Assembly (NCBI GenBank): GCA_036250225.1
Contig: JAPZLL010000015.1
Location: forward strand, 248,001-312,000
DNA length: 64,000 nucleotides
DNA from: Cercophora sp. LCS_1
Lineage: Eukaryota > Ascomycota > Sordariomycetes > Sordariales > Lasiosphaeriaceae
Direction of reading: 5' to 3'
Shown: one piece after another, positions 32,285 through 44,297 of the stretch
How the letters are laid out: each line of letters starts with the position of its first letter
How positions within the stretch are numbered: the first letter of the stretch is position 1
The notes under the pieces: model-generated
Database searches by the model: none
Seen by the model: only the letters and a program-made list of their open reading frames with translations
What the model was told of the DNA's origin: nothing
Translations under genes and position numbers: made by a program

Positions 32285-33889
32285 TCACAACATCCAGGCC
32301 ATGACACCAACAGCCCCAGCGATGACAGCCATCGACGCCGACCTCATCGAAGCCCCATCCTCCTTATCCTCTTGGATGGGCGTGCTCTGGATAATCTCAA
32401 TCTGCTTGTCGATATCCGGACACTTTCCATCCAACAAGTCCTGCATCGACGACCGCTTCTTGATGAGCGCCTTGGGCTTGCACTCCATCGACGCATAGCC
32501 CTTGCGATAGTGGACAAAGTACGCAAACATGCGCGCCTTCTGATCCGTGGTGAAGCCATGCCCCGGCACATCGCCCTGGCAGTCCGAATAACTCATCCAG
32601 TTGAGATTCGGCACCTCCTTCTTGTCCTTGCTCTTGCACGGCACCTGTCTGCAGTTGAAGACCTCGTCAATGAACCCGGGAAAGTGCGTGGTATCCAACA
32701 ACCCATCGCCCTTCTTGCAATCGTCCGCCTTCTTGTCGACGATGGTATAAAAGACGTGTCGCAGCCCAAGCCAGTGTCCCACCTCGTGAATGAACGTGCC
32801 ACCGTTCTTCCAGATCAGATCCTGCAGCATCACAATGCCATCCTTCGTCCAGTCCTTGTTCTCGCCGTCGGGGAACGTGCCGTACCCCAACAGCTGCGTG
32901 GTATCCTCGGGCTTGGCATCGGGCGAACGCAGGCCGTACACCAACCACACGGTCAACGCGCGCTTCGAATCCACCCGCGTCGCCTTCTGCCACCGCAGCA
33001 GCTTGGCCTCGTTCTTGGTCAGCACATACCAATCCATCTGCTCCTTGGTGCCCTTCTCCACCGGATCGTAAACCTTGAGCCCGCCAAGCGAGAAGTAGAT
33101 ACCGAGCGGGTTGTACTCCTTGTTGGCAAACGCCAACTGGTCCTTGATGCGCGTCATCAGCGCGCCCTTGGAGATCTCGTTGTGCTTGTACTCGGGCTGC
33201 ACGTAGCGGAAGTACACCGGGATGTCGAGCCGCTCCGTCCACTCGCAGTTGTCCGGATCGTCGATGGGAACGAGACTGCGCTTCTCGTTGCCGGCGGCGT
33301 GGAACTCGCTGTCTAGAGGACCGATGACGCGCGGACGGAGGAGCGAGCCGATGCGTTCGGTGCTCAGGAGCGAGCGGCGCTTGTTTTGCGGCGTGCAGTT
33401 GGTGATGTTGTCGGGGATGGTGAGGTAGGCTGCGTCGACGGGGGCGGGCGCGTTGACGGCAAAGTGCTCGAACAGGCCTGTTTCGAGGATGGCGACGGCG
33501 CGGGCATTTTCGGGCGAGATGGGACCCTCGGGACCCTTGTTGGCTTCGAGCTCGAGGAGGTGCTGGGCTGGGGTTGTGTCGAGGCGGGGCTTGTCTGCGT
33601 CTGGGTCGGGGGTTGCTTCCCCCTCGGTCACGTCGACGATGGTGAATTCCGTGGCGGCGGCGAGGACGGCCGTGTCGGTTGGGGTGCCGCTGGAGATGAA
33701 GGAGTCGACCGGTGCGGATAGGGAGTCGGTAGGTGTGGTGGTCGTCTCATCGGTGGCGGTTGTTGCGTCGACGAGAGGTGTCGATGTTGGTATCGTGGTT
33801 GGGGTTGCTGTCACATCCGCAGGAGTCGATGTGTCGACAAGCTGGGCGAGTGTGTGGCCTGCGGCCAGCAGGAAGAAAAGAGGTCTCAT
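32285..33889 (-). CDS. Secreted, probably GPI-anchored M43-type metalloprotease, 534 aa
   Basis: A single exon starts at MRPLFFLLAAGHTLAQL (ATG at 33889), a signal peptide; the upstream GTG is not used in fungi. A Thr/Pro/Asp-rich region of about 110 residues follows, likely O-glycosylated or a propeptide. The catalytic part has the metzincin zinc motif HEVGHWLGLRH at about residues 366-376 and the Met-turn NLNWMSYSDC near 430, with paired Cys between them, as in pappalysin-family (M43) proteases. The C-terminus ends with a small-residue site followed by a hydrophobic tail (SASMAVIAGAVGVMAWML), a GPI-attachment pattern. Most fungal M43 proteases are freely secreted and about 280-300 aa, so the long N-terminus and anchor are unusual. 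It should act at the cell surface on unknown protein substrates. Confidence 0.85.
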   Translation of the reverse strand: MRPLFFLLAAGHTLAQLVDTSTPADVTATPTTIPTSTPLVDATTATDETTTTPTDSLSAPVDSFISSGTPTDTAVLAAATEFTIVDVTEGEATPDPDADKPRLDTTPAQHLLELEANKGPEGPISPENARAVAILETGLFEHFAVNAPAPVDAAYLTIPDNITNCTPQNKRRSLLSTERIGSLLRPRVIGPLDSEFHAAGNEKRSLVPIDDPDNCEWTERLDIPVYFRYVQPEYKHNEISKGALMTRIKDQLAFANKEYNPLGIYFSLGGLKVYDPVEKGTKEQMDWYVLTKNEAKLLRWQKATRVDSKRALTVWLVYGLRSPDAKPEDTTQLLGYGTFPDGENKDWTKDGIVMLQDLIWKNGGTFIHEVGHWLGLRHVFYTIVDKKADDCKKGDGLLDTTHFPGFIDEVFNCRQVPCKSKDKKEVPNLNWMSYSDCQGDVPGHGFTTDQKARMFAYFVHYRKGYASMECKPKALIKKRSSMQDLLDGKCPDIDKQIEIIQSTPIQEDKEDGASMRSASMAVIAGAVGVMAWML

Positions 33890-35150
33890 GAGCACCGAAA
33901 GTAGCGACCGTTCCTCCTCAGTTACAAACGAACGTGGTGAGCTGAGATGATCAGAACGAAGGAAACAAGGTTCGACAAGAGTCCTGGGCGAAGCTTAAAA
34001 AAGGCCTGTTGACACGGCATTCAGGCCAGACCCAACATCCCGGTTCCCCTTCGTCATGCATTCCCAGATGAGATGGGTGAGCGCCCAGAGAATGCCCAGA
34101 GATGCCCAGAGGGCCTGGACTTTTGAGCTGAACTGGGAGTGGAGCTTGGGACATTCGCTTGGATCTGGAAGTTCAAACTATCGACTGCGCTAGTCAAGCG
34201 CCACCATGGTCTACCCGCATCAAGGCGCTGAGATGCAACGGTGGTGGAGGGGCTAGGACGGATGGTCACAGCGCGCTAAAAGGGACTTTGGCGCTGGGGA
34301 CTCAGCCCTATTGGAGCTCAGCCGGACTTTGCAAGCCACGAAGCTCGGCATTCATGCCCCCTGACGTTTGCCGCCCAAAGCCCTGGAGCTGAAGCGGATC
34401 GAGGACGAGCCGAGATCACACGGCATTTGAAAGAACCCAATGTTTATTTTTGCATCCTCGATCCCAGGCTCACCTTTCGCGATCGTGTGTTCATCGCTTG
34501 AGACCGGAAAAGGACGTGAAGAGATGCCTCTCCCGGACAAGTGGCAACGTCGAAGCGCGTGCGGGAAGGACGCTACGAACCCATTTGAAGACATGGGCCG
34601 CTTTACAAAGCCCCAAGCTAAACGTCAATCTTTGCAATGCGTGCACGAAGCGATTCGCGCTGTCTCAACAACACACTTCAGCTCGAGCTTGGCGTCCCGT
34701 ATTCCCTCATTCCTCGGATGAGCCCGAATCATGTGCCCCAAACAAGCGAAGCATTAGGTAAACCAGGGAGGTAGCGTCTTGGTATTGAGATTGTCTGGAC
34801 TACCTTACCTAAGCAGTTTCCCGTTAGCGCTCAGGAGACGTGTGTGACCCCGTAGCTGGAGCTTGACGTCGTCAATGCCAGTCGAGACTGTCAGAGATCT
34901 CACTTTTGACATCCAACGGTCACACAAGATCGAGATCGCAGAGGCGTCGAACGGTCTCGAGGCTTGAAGCCACGAACAAAGCGTGCCGGTTTGCCGACCC
35001 CTGATCCAGAGCTGGGATCTCAAATTTCCACTGTCCCGGTTGGTTGATGCCGAGCCCAGCCAAGCCAACATATGCAAGCCTTCCAACTTAGCGTCGCAGG
35101 GCCGAGCCAAGAGCCGGGGTTGCATCTAGACAAGAAAGAAATCTGGCAGG
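33890..35150. other. 1.3-kb region without supported genes
   Basis: Only short frames on both strands; none has a start context plus conserved motif. It includes the metalloprotease promoter. Confidence 0.4.
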
Positions 35151-35894
35151 TTATCTCGACCAGGAAACAACCAGCTCGTTGTAATCCTTCTCTGTCGCCT
35201 CCTTCGGATCACAGTTTGGAACAATCTCCTTCATCGACGCGGCAGCCTGCTGAATCCACTGCTTACCCTCACTTGCCTGATCCTTCCCCAGTTGCATCTA
35301 ATGTGTTCCTTTGAGAATCGAGGTCCTTGCCACTTGATTCCTGTACCACGCTCGAGTCCCCCGAATTCTAAGCGCCCGGTCAAGATATTCCCTATGGATT
35401 AGTGAGTCCTGGGCCTAGAATGCTGTCGCATGCAATGGCCTGCAACTTTGTGACAGGTCTGCGACTCTGTGGCGGTACTCCCCCAACGTCGCATGCTGGG
35501 CGAGGGAATTTTCATGAAGGCTTCTGCTCTCCTCCATGAGTTCCCAGGATTTTGTCATGCCATTGCTTTCCTCGACCTCTGCTTTCGCTGCCTTCAAGAT
35601 ACGGCCCGTCCTGGCAAGCGTCAACTCAGCCATGCTCAGCGGTTGGACGGTGCAGCGCAGCGCGACTCACTTGTAAGGAGCTTTGTCCGTCCTTCCATAT
35701 GTCTTCTCCCTGTCCGCAAGCGCGGTTGCAAACGTATCCTCGGCCTCGGCGAGCTGACCCTGTAGCCAAAAAGCCAGTTCCAAGTTAGCCATGGGGAAGC
35801 CAAGCATGTCGACATGGAACTCTGGAAGCCTGAACAAGTGCAAGGGCCGACTCATTGCGCCTGCCAACTGGCTTGAACACAGTGTGTCGTACAA
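35151..35894 (-). pseudogene. TPR-repeat protein fragment
   Basis: The minus strand encodes typical fungal tetratricopeptide-repeat sequence: ANLELAFWLQGQLAEAEDTF, ALADREKTYGRTD, then across a 60-nt intron (35670-35611) TGRILKAAKAEVEESNGM and LHENSLAQHATLGEYRHRVA. Further on come HREYLDRALRIRG and TRAWYRNQVARTSILKG, ending DYNELVVSWSR. The parts sit in more than one frame: there is a shift near 35463 and a TAG at 35298-35300 inside the last repeat. The 5' region of the gene (usually several more repeats and often an N-terminal effector domain) is not found. TPRs are protein-binding scaffolds; this is a decayed fragment. Confidence 0.55.
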
Positions 35895-36569
35895 CAGCAG
35901 GCGCTGATGTTTCAGGGAATACCAAAACCCACCGAGACCAGCTCCTGCTCACATATTGGTCACCCAACAGAGCCCGCATTTAGATTTGAGTCAGTCGTTT
36001 GGCAAGAGCGCACAAGGCCCTCACAGTTCCAGGTTTGGACATCCGCACTCGCCGAGTTTTCATTTCCCCACTCGTCAGGGTTTTGCTTGGCTCCCAGGTT
36101 TTGGAAGCGACGACCCATTTTCGAGAGCTCGTTTCTTCGCTGGTCTCGGTCCCCCACATTCACCTTTCCTCCAGATCAAAGCGATATATTCGCAATCAAT
36201 TTTGTGCGCACCACTTAGCGGTCCATTGGATGAGCGCGGCCGGGCGGTTATCCTGGGCCGCCAATTGGAGGTGGGAAATCTCGCATTGTCTGCGCCCTGA
36301 CTTTCTGCTGACGTGCCTGGCCCGCGATGCAGACTCGGTTTTCCAACAAACAGAGGGTTGCCGCTGCTGCCGTGCCTATCACGCCTTAGTGGCTGCAGAA
36401 CTCTAGAGTTCAAAGGGTGGGTGCTATCGGTGTCTTGTGTTTTTGGTGAAGTCCAGCTAATTGCCGATAGCTTTCCCCTTCCTTTGCCTCTTGCCAGCGC
36501 CTTAGCTCCGTTCACCAGTACCCACGCCATCTTCGAGCTGGGCTGTTAACTAGGGCCCCATCCCCCAAG
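35895..36569. other. Intergenic region
   Basis: No gene is supported. Frames up to 151 codons occur on the minus strand but are Arg/Pro-rich and unlike real proteins. Confidence 0.4.
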
Positions 36570-39046
36570 ATGGCGCTTGCGCACTTGCATGAGGGGATGT
36601 TGGCAGAGGTCGTGAGGGGAGATGTCACTGTTGTCCCGAACGATGTCCCCTACCTCTTGGTTGATTGCGTGAGTTCCGCCCTGTTTCTGTCTGCCACACT
36701 GCTAACGGAAGTTCTGAGGCCCGGCCCTGAGCAGCAAGCACAGTTGATCGCCGCCGGTGTTAGCTTTGGCGCGCTGCAGCCCACTGCCCCCTTCACCCTC
36801 TACTCCACCCGTTCTGGGGACAAGTTTACAAAGGCCAAGCTTGAGGATTTCCGTCAAACAGTCCTTGAAGATGATCTAGCATTCCAGCCAGAGCTCTTGT
36901 CCCGCCTGGTGTTTTACGGCTCGAACGAATCTGGGGTCGAACTCGAGCCTGAGGCGGCCAACCTACTCAAGTCATAGAAAACCGCCAACTGGACCTTCGT
37001 GGAGAACAAAGATGGATGTGTGTTCGCACCAGGACAGTACATTGCACGGAATGGACGGGTCTGGCAGCCTTGGAGGATCTACTTGGATGATAACCTCACC
37101 CGCGACAAATGACGAATATCTGTAAGTGGGCTCTATGTCTTGTCTGTCGAGCTTCATTCTTCTGCTCCCTAATCTAACACGGCCAATCACTAGCTTCCTG
37201 GCCGAACTGGACAACACTGCCACTGCTAATTCCCTCCGAGCAGTTGTGCCACCCAAATCCTACTCGCGATCCGTCTCAGTTCCGAATCAGCCCCCGAGAG
37301 GGGCAACAATTCTGGTGGGGGACATGTTCGACATCGCTGGCACGAAGACGACGCTGTGCAATCGAGCATGGGCCGAGTATCATCCCACCAGCGCTGAAAC
37401 GGCTCCTTGTATCTAGCGTCTACAAGAGCTCGGTGCCTGGATTGTTGGCAAAACACGACTGAACGCAATGCTTGTCCGCGAGGAGACAATGGAATGCGTC
37501 GAGTTCCTTGCACCGTTCAACCCTCGGGGCGACGGCTACCAGACGTCGGCGGGTAGCAGCAGCGGAAGTTGTGCTGGTCTCGGTGCATATCCATGGGTTT
37601 ACTTTGCCATTGGATCAGATAGTATCGGTCCCGGCTCTGCTTAACTTTGTCATGGGCTAACTCTTTATAGCGAACGGCAGCTGTCGAAAGCCAGCATACT
37701 GGAACGGATGTTTTGCCGTCCGCCCGACCCACGGCGCGCTCGACACTCGCGGTGTTGCTTCCTTCTGCCCGTCCGTTTGTCTCTGGCGAAGACCGTTCGC
37801 CTGGCTCCTCGTATCGTGCCATTCCACTGACACGTAGCCAGCTTTTTCGACGTGCTAACTTTCTTCGGTCGCGATGTATCTCGCTTTCACGATTTCGCCA
37901 ATCTTTGGTATGGGTACTCTAAGAAGCTTGTCCAGAACGCAACTGTGAGCAACACGAGCCATTCTTGGTCACCCTCCACCCCATGATGTACTTCCTGTGC
38001 TCTCTGTAGGTCGGGGCTAGTGTTTTGTACCCCATCGGCTACCTCCCTGCCCAAAGCGAGAACCAGATGCGGCTCATTGATTCCTTTGTCGAAGACCTAG
38101 AAGGTTTGTTAGGTGCAAGCGAACAGATATATCCCTGGCAGACATGTGGCGGAAAACCAAGCCCGATTCAGTTGAGGAGGCGGATCTCGCAGAGTATCTA
38201 AAGACGGTACTGTTTGCAGCTGTCGCAGCCCGGTCCCGCCTTAATGTTGTCTTGACAGGCCGGAACCCTCCCTTAATATAAGGACGCCATCGCGATCGTC
38301 AAGAACTTTGCCGATGGCTGTAGACAAAAGCTCGACGAGAGCCCGTTCATCCATCGAGCCCTCCGATGGCGTTGGTATATCTCCCACACTTCTGTGCCGC
38401 CGGTGGCAAATTGTGATAACACATGATAGGGAGGTGGCCGACAAAGTGACACCCGAGGATCGGGACGAAGGATGGGAGCGCATCTACATCTACAAGAAGT
38501 GGCTTTTTGAGAATATCTTTGTGGAAGGATCGGTCCTCGTTCTTCCTGTTGGCGACGGCAAACCGGGCTATCGTGACAACCCGCCACCGTGAGTCGCGTT
38601 GCCTTTCACTGCAGATCGGTGGAGTCGTCTAACACGTATCATCCTGAAGACCGTTGGGGCTTCTGAGCGGGTTCTCCCCGCTATATGTTTCACCTATCGC
38701 CGGAACCCCCGAAATTACTGCACCCAGTGAGTCTTTCGTATCGGCGCGTGTGTCGTGGACTGTCCCGGCCAGAACATGCTAACTGATGACCACACAGTCG
38801 GCGAAATATCATACCACTCAGAAATCTCAAAGCGGGATGAGCCACTTCCTATCAGCGTCTCGTTGGCTTCTGCTCCGGGTGCGTTTCTCAATTTTAGCTT
38901 GGAGCTTTCTGGATTCGTGGCCGCATACTGATACTTTCCTTGCATGACAGGCACCGACCTTGCTCATTGACTTGATGCACAAGACTCTTGAGTTCGGGAA
39001 GAAGCCCACGGAAGTGAAAACCGGGCGGTCTATCTTCGGTGCCTAG
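36570..39046 (+). pseudogene. Amidase-signature enzyme pseudogene
   Basis: A multi-exon remnant is seen. An N-terminal region (from MALAHLHEGM) is followed by DMFDIAGTKTTLCNRAW, LGAWIVGKTRLNAML, the amidase-signature serine loop AGSSSGSCAGLGAYPW, FAIGSD joined by an intron to NGSCRKPAYWNG, FAVRPTHGALDTRGV, and later exons ending GKKPTEVKTGRSIFGA. Lesions: TAG at 37414-37416 where the family has Gln (CI-stop-RLQEL), a one-base shift near 38115, and TAA at 38274. The catalytic Lys expected just before DMFDI is Gly. Intact members hydrolyse amide bonds with a Ser-cisSer-Lys triad. CAG to TAG again fits a C-to-T change at CpA. Confidence 0.75.
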
Positions 39047-39291
39047 ATTCGTAGGGACGGATGTGTTATGTGGCTGTACTGCTCCTTTTGATTTGTTTGG
39101 GGTCGCGTTGAGGATGAGTCACAAAAAGTTGGGTGTTCAAAAGCGTGCTATTCGATCCATCTCTTGACCCATGTGGTTTCCTTTTCTGAATCATTCGCGA
39201 CTTCTTGCCGTACCTCTGACTATGACTTCAAAGGTAGATTGTGCTCACCCAAAAACGCTAGCTAATGGCACAAAGCAGCGTAAAAAGATAA
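39047..39291. other. Intergenic region
   Basis: No gene is visible. Confidence 0.4.
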
Positions 39292-39775
39292 TCAGCGGCC
39301 CATGTCCTGGATAACAATACATTGGCCCTGAACCGTCGCCACCCGCGCTTCGTCCCGCGGAAGGGTTTCCCGTGGTTCTCTTCGGCACTGAGGTACTACA
39401 GGAAGAATGACGACAAACAAACGCCGACAGCAGTGGGAACGTAAATCCAAATGTCGAGATTTCCTTGCCCAAAAACGGAGAAGTTCATGCCGGAAGCGGA
39501 GCAGGTTAATGTAAGGGGCAGAAAAACGCGTCGGGCATTGTCCACCGCCTTCAGAGACTCCCGAAATACCGCACCGTCGGCCAGGGATCGTATACTTTCG
39601 CCGCACCCAGCCGACAGTCTTTCGGCGTGTTGACGCAGATATGCGAAGCCCCGAAGCAGCATGCAGGCAAAACGCTCCGCCTCTTCCCTCTCGGCGGACC
39701 CTGGCTTGGTTGGCCCTTGGCCAATTGTGCTTGTCACGGTTCTCCAAGAGTAAGGCAGTCTAGTGATGTGTGGCT
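39292..39775 (-). CDS. Possible hypothetical gene fragment
   Basis: A minus-strand frame shows globular protein-like sequence (AERFACMLLRGFAYLRQHAE, SVFGQGNLDIWIYVPTAV). It may join, across an intron of only about 36 nt, a final exon ending VATVQGQCIVIQDMGR. No ATG is found in the visible part, so an upstream exon would be needed. No family is recognised. This could be a gene fragment or a chance frame. Confidence 0.3.
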
Positions 39776-40496
39776 CCAAGATTTCCTAAAAGTAGTCAAT
39801 GGTACGGCAAGTCCAGGACCGTTCCAGTGGAATGGGCTAGACCGGATTCGTCATTGCAAAATTGTATTTTGCAAAAGCTATGCTTTCAGTCAGTGCCCGA
39901 TCTTGTGTTCTCTGGGAGGTCCTCAAGAGCCGAGAACTCACTTCAATCAAAGCCTTCCCCAGCTTCAAATACCGGCAGGGGCTCACAATACGATCGGATC
40001 GACGACGACTGGAGCCGGTGGGTCGCCTCTGCCTCGGATAGTAGAGAATTTTCAAGAAGGAAGAACGTATACTACGTCCTAGGGCCGATGGGGTGGGAAA
40101 AGGGTGATGTAGTGTGTGTGCCTTTCGGCAGCATGGTGCCCTTTTGCTTGCGGCCAGTTGGAAGCGAGGTAATGGGAATCTTGGCTCGACGCGAGGCTTG
40201 TGACAAAACACTCAACATTCCCCGAACAGAGATCTGATAATGTAAGTTTCTTGCGGGTTCGTGTAGGTAGGTACCTAGGTACTTATTACTAGGTCATTTC
40301 AACAATAGAAAATTCGATGCAAAGTATCTGGCGTATCCTCTTTTCAATTAATCATCAATTCCATTACACACCATCCACCTCATTGACATCGACTCAATCT
40401 CATGGCTTGTATTCTCCCAACCAACCACCATCTCCCTCCATCCTCCACCCACCCCCAGCCGACACAAACACCTTCACCCAAGACCCACCACGACCC
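39776..40496. other. Intergenic region
   Basis: No gene is supported. A perfect 12-bp palindrome GTACCTAGGTAC lies at 40271-40282 within a run of AGGTA/TACCT motifs, which recur in other gaps of this window. Confidence 0.4.
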
Positions 40497-42532
40497 TCAC
40501 AACTCAGTGTGCTCCCTCGCACCAGCCAGCTTGGCCCTAGCCTCTTCAGCCTCCTTCCTCTTCCCATTGACACAAGCCGGGAGACAGTTATCCGGATCGC
40601 ACAGCTTATCAAACCGGTACCTGGCAATGCCGTACCACCAGTTGCCACCCGCCTCCGTCTTATACTTGCCCGTCCCCTTGGGCCACTCCACAGTAATGGT
40701 ATGCTTACCCTTGGGAATCCTAAAGTAACCCCTCGTGTATCCATTGAGCAGACACCACTCCGGGTCATTGTAGTTACCAACATACTGGTTCTTGTACCCG
40801 ACCTCACCGCCCGTCTCACCAAAGAACTCGCCGTCTAGCTTGATCAAAAAGTGCTCGCTCTGCGCCTCGACGTCGACGATGCTCATGATAACGTCAAAGT
40901 TGAAATCGACGTTGATATCGTACGGCTTGGGCGCGTTGGGGTGCTGGTATTGACCGCCCCAGTCGAGCTTGGCGGGGCGCCATTCCTGGACTTGTTCGCC
41001 GCGGCAGGGACGCTCACGGCCGGCGCTGCAGGGGAAGTCGGCTGGGTTGTAGGATGTGTCGCCGAATTCGGGTCTCGCACGGTCGGCGCAGTCGGTGATG
41101 GGGAGGTAGCATTTGCCTGATCGCCAGGACTGGCCTGGTGGGCAGGTGGCTGTGCCGCCGCCGCCGCCGCCGCCGCCGGGGGTTACGGTGCCGATGCAGG
41201 TTTGGCCGTCCCATGTTGAGCCGGAGGGGCAGGTCACGGAGCCCTGAGTTGGAGTGCCGACACAGTTGGATCCGTTCCAGGTTGAGCCACTGGGGCATTG
41301 GACTTGGGGAGGGTTGGTGCTGATGCAATTGGAGCCGTTCCAGTGCGAACCGGCGGGACACTGGACACCGGGTGTGGTGATGATCGGCCCGCCTGTGCTC
41401 GGACCGGTGATGGGGCCGGTGCCTGTGGGGACACAGCTATGGCCGGCGGGACAGGGCTTCTGATTTCCCGTCCAGAGGCAGTTGTTGTTGACATCGCGGA
41501 TGTCGCATGGGACAGGGACTAGCTCAACCGGCACACAGCTTTGCTGGTCGAGCGAGTTGAAAGTGACGGCGGGGTCGTCGCTCGGGCATGTCGGGCCAAC
41601 ACCGCTGTTGAAACCGCCGAGGCAGTACTTGCCTGGTGTCCACTTGGTGATAGTGAAGACGCCGGCGCTTGAGTAGTCGGGTGTCTTGCCAATGTGGCCA
41701 CCGTTCTGCGCTCCGTTTAGCCAGTGGTTGGGGTCCTTTCCGCTGTTGGCTTGTCCGTGGAGGTCTTGGATGCGGACGGGGTCTCCGGGGTTGACCGGGG
41801 CTCCGGCGGGGCATGGCTCATCCTTGCAAAGCTTGAACTTGCCAGGCTGGAAGCTGTTGGACGGCTTGCTCGCCGAGTACCAACCACGGTTGTTGTAGCC
41901 GAGATACTCGCCGTTGTCCATTTTGAAGAGGAAGCATTTTCCTGGTTCGGGTCAGCAGGCAATCAATGGGCGAGAATGTCATGACACTTACCGGCGGTGA
42001 CCTCGGAAGGACATTCTGTGACGTTGGGCTTCACGGGCGGTGCTTGACAGCCACCACTCGAGTTCTCGATGGTCCCGGCAGGGCACGCGCACTTGCCATC
42101 AACCAGGACCTTGCCGTTCTGGCAGACTGGTGTAGGGTCCTTGCATTTCTCGCCGTCAAACTCCTGGCCTGATGGGCAGCATCGATAGCCCTTCTCGTTG
42201 CTGCCAACGAGTTGATGGCCCGAGCCACAGCAGTCGAAAGCTGTCTCTCGAGAGCCCTCGAGGGTCTGGCCGGGGAGACAGCAGCCAATCCACTTGCCAT
42301 CAGCCGAGTAGGTGAACTTGGTGCCCTTCTCGGGATTGCAGCCCATGTAATCGGTGAAAGCGCTGTTAGGGTCCTTGAATACGATGAGCTGCATCTGCTC
42401 GTTCATGACCGTGGTCGCATCTAGACTGGCGACTTGGATGTTGCGCTGGCCCTCCTTGTAGATCTTGGCCAGGCCTCCCGAAAAGGACAACCCGAGGACG
42501 AAGACGCCCAAGCCGAGACCTCGGTACTTCAT
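40497..42532 (-). CDS. Secreted cysteine-rich protein with CPxG-type repeats, 661 aa
   Basis: Two exons, 42532-41992 and 41941-40497, have a 50-nt intron with matching phase. The signal peptide is MKYRGLGLGVFVLGLSFSGGLA. The N-terminal third has CC pairs (GCCLPGQTLEG, DCCGSGHQLVG, RCCPSGQEFDGEKC). The centre has at least four copies of a CPxGSxWxGxxC repeat (CPAGSHWNGSNC, CPSGSTWNGSNC, CPSGSTWDGQTC, CPPGQSWRSGKC) and a poly-Gly run. The last 180 residues form a separate domain (FNFDVIMSIVDVEAQSEHFL, LIKLDGEFFGETGG, KGKHTITVEWPKG) with a beta-sandwich, lectin-like look. No named family is recognised. It is probably a wall or matrix protein with a ligand-binding C-terminus. Confidence 0.8.
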
Positions 42533-44297
42533 CTTGGGTCTCAGTGTGGTGTGTGTGGTAAGAATGATGGTGCTGAGTGAATCCTGTTGTCAGGTTGTGT
42601 GAGACAGAGAGGCTTCTTATACGTGTTGTGCCGCCCCTTCTTCTCGGCCTGTGCAAATCTTGCGCGTCGTGAAGGAGAATGTAGGCGCACTGTTGCGTCA
42701 GCTGGACCATCTCTAACCCTCTTGTCCTATCACCAACTCCTGTGACGGCCTGGAACGGGGTAATGACAGTCGCTATTGACGCCTCTCCAGTCGATATTGT
42801 CCAACCGATTGTCCTCGGGCTGGAGGGCCACCTGTTCGGGGACCACTGCATCCATTTCCAGCTGTTGAGGGGCGCCCTGAACGTAGATCCCTTCCATGTT
42901 GAAAAGCCCTGGATCAAAAGCCTACAGGGATGGAGGAGGCATTGGTCAACGACGACATCACGGCGGTGATCAGAGCGAAGTGGCTTGGAGGCGGGGGGGC
43001 ACATGCTTCCTGCAGAACAGCATCTGGGTTGTTGACGAGGTCTGCGGAGGGCATGGATCCGCAGCGGTGCAATGTGCCCTGTTCTGAGTGAGCCCTACAG
43101 CTGAGCGATAAGATTGGCTGGGAGGGAATGAGGACCGACGTTGGCAAGCCGGCAGGCATGTGTCTTGCTTTGCGGTTGGCTACCCCGCGAGCCGACAGCA
43201 GGAAACTGCTGGTCAACCCGTTGTGATTCAAACTCGGGGATGGAATTGCCGGATCCCATGGCCTTGATTGGAAAAGAGATGTCGACAGCGAGACTCGTCA
43301 GAGGTGAATGTCCCCCGGCGATTGTCCACGATTTCCAGGGAAATGGGATGAAAGAGGCATAAACTTGAACTGGCCACTCAGTGAACTGACGGCTCTTTCC
43401 GTGAGAATCACTCCCATCCGACCTGGACTGCATGCTCCTTCCCCACAACCCACCAGCCGCTGCAGGTGACCACAAAGCTGGAAGGAGCCGCCGTGATCGA
43501 GCGGTGTGTTTCCCCTCTGCAAAAGTATTGACATCCCCAACCTTCGGACAAGGGAGCCAAGTCTTCATACTAGATACGGCAATGCGGTTCGGCAAGCTCC
43601 CGTCGGCAACCGCGTTCTGGCCAATGCAATGATCGTCATGATCGGCTGCTGGGGGTATTCCGCTGTGGTCTCCTGCCAGCCGAATTCGGTGAGGATCGTC
43701 ACTGCCGGTGTCGGTCGCCCGCCCTTTGCCGAGACTCAGGCGCGTGTCGAGCCTGTCAAACCGAAGACCGCGTCCAAGGCGCCAACGCGTGTCTCACCTA
43801 GGCCCGCCTGGACGAACAGGTTTTTATTCTGGAGGCTGGCTCAACTTCTCCGCTTCATACACAGTTGTCCATTTGGTTTGGGAAAACGGAGTGGCGATGG
43901 CCCCACGTCCGGTCCGCTGTCGAGCCAAGCCCAGATGCCGGAACGAGCAAGCCCCGGTCCTTCCCCGGCCATCTCGTGCATAACACGTGACCGGGTGATT
44001 GGACCGCGATGAAGCCAATCAGAAAATTGGCTCGTCCCCCTCAAACCCTGGTGATGGACAGCTGGGAAGCCAAGCAGAAGTGCGCGCATTCGAGTCGACA
44101 AATTGCAGGTTGGCAACAAACGGTCGCTGGGTTCGGAGCTGGCCATCCCAGCCTGTGGTCAGACATCTTTACCACCAAGTTGACCAAGTCAAATGGATCC
44201 CACCTGAGTCTCTTGGTCAAGACCCCAGCAAGTTTGGTGTCTTTTACCGGCCGCAACCTGGCAGCTACGTCGGCACCTAGAGGTCACCCCACACAGC
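42533..44297. other. 1.8-kb region without supported genes
   Basis: The first 100 bp are the promoter of the CPxG-repeat gene. Frames of 100-170 codons on both strands are compositionally unlike proteins. Confidence 0.4.

Noticed and set aside
36075..36530. 151-codon minus-strand frame
   Set aside because: Arg/Pro/Gly-rich, no motif, no splice partner.
43095..43595. 166-codon minus-strand frame
   Set aside because: Low-complexity composition without motif or start context.
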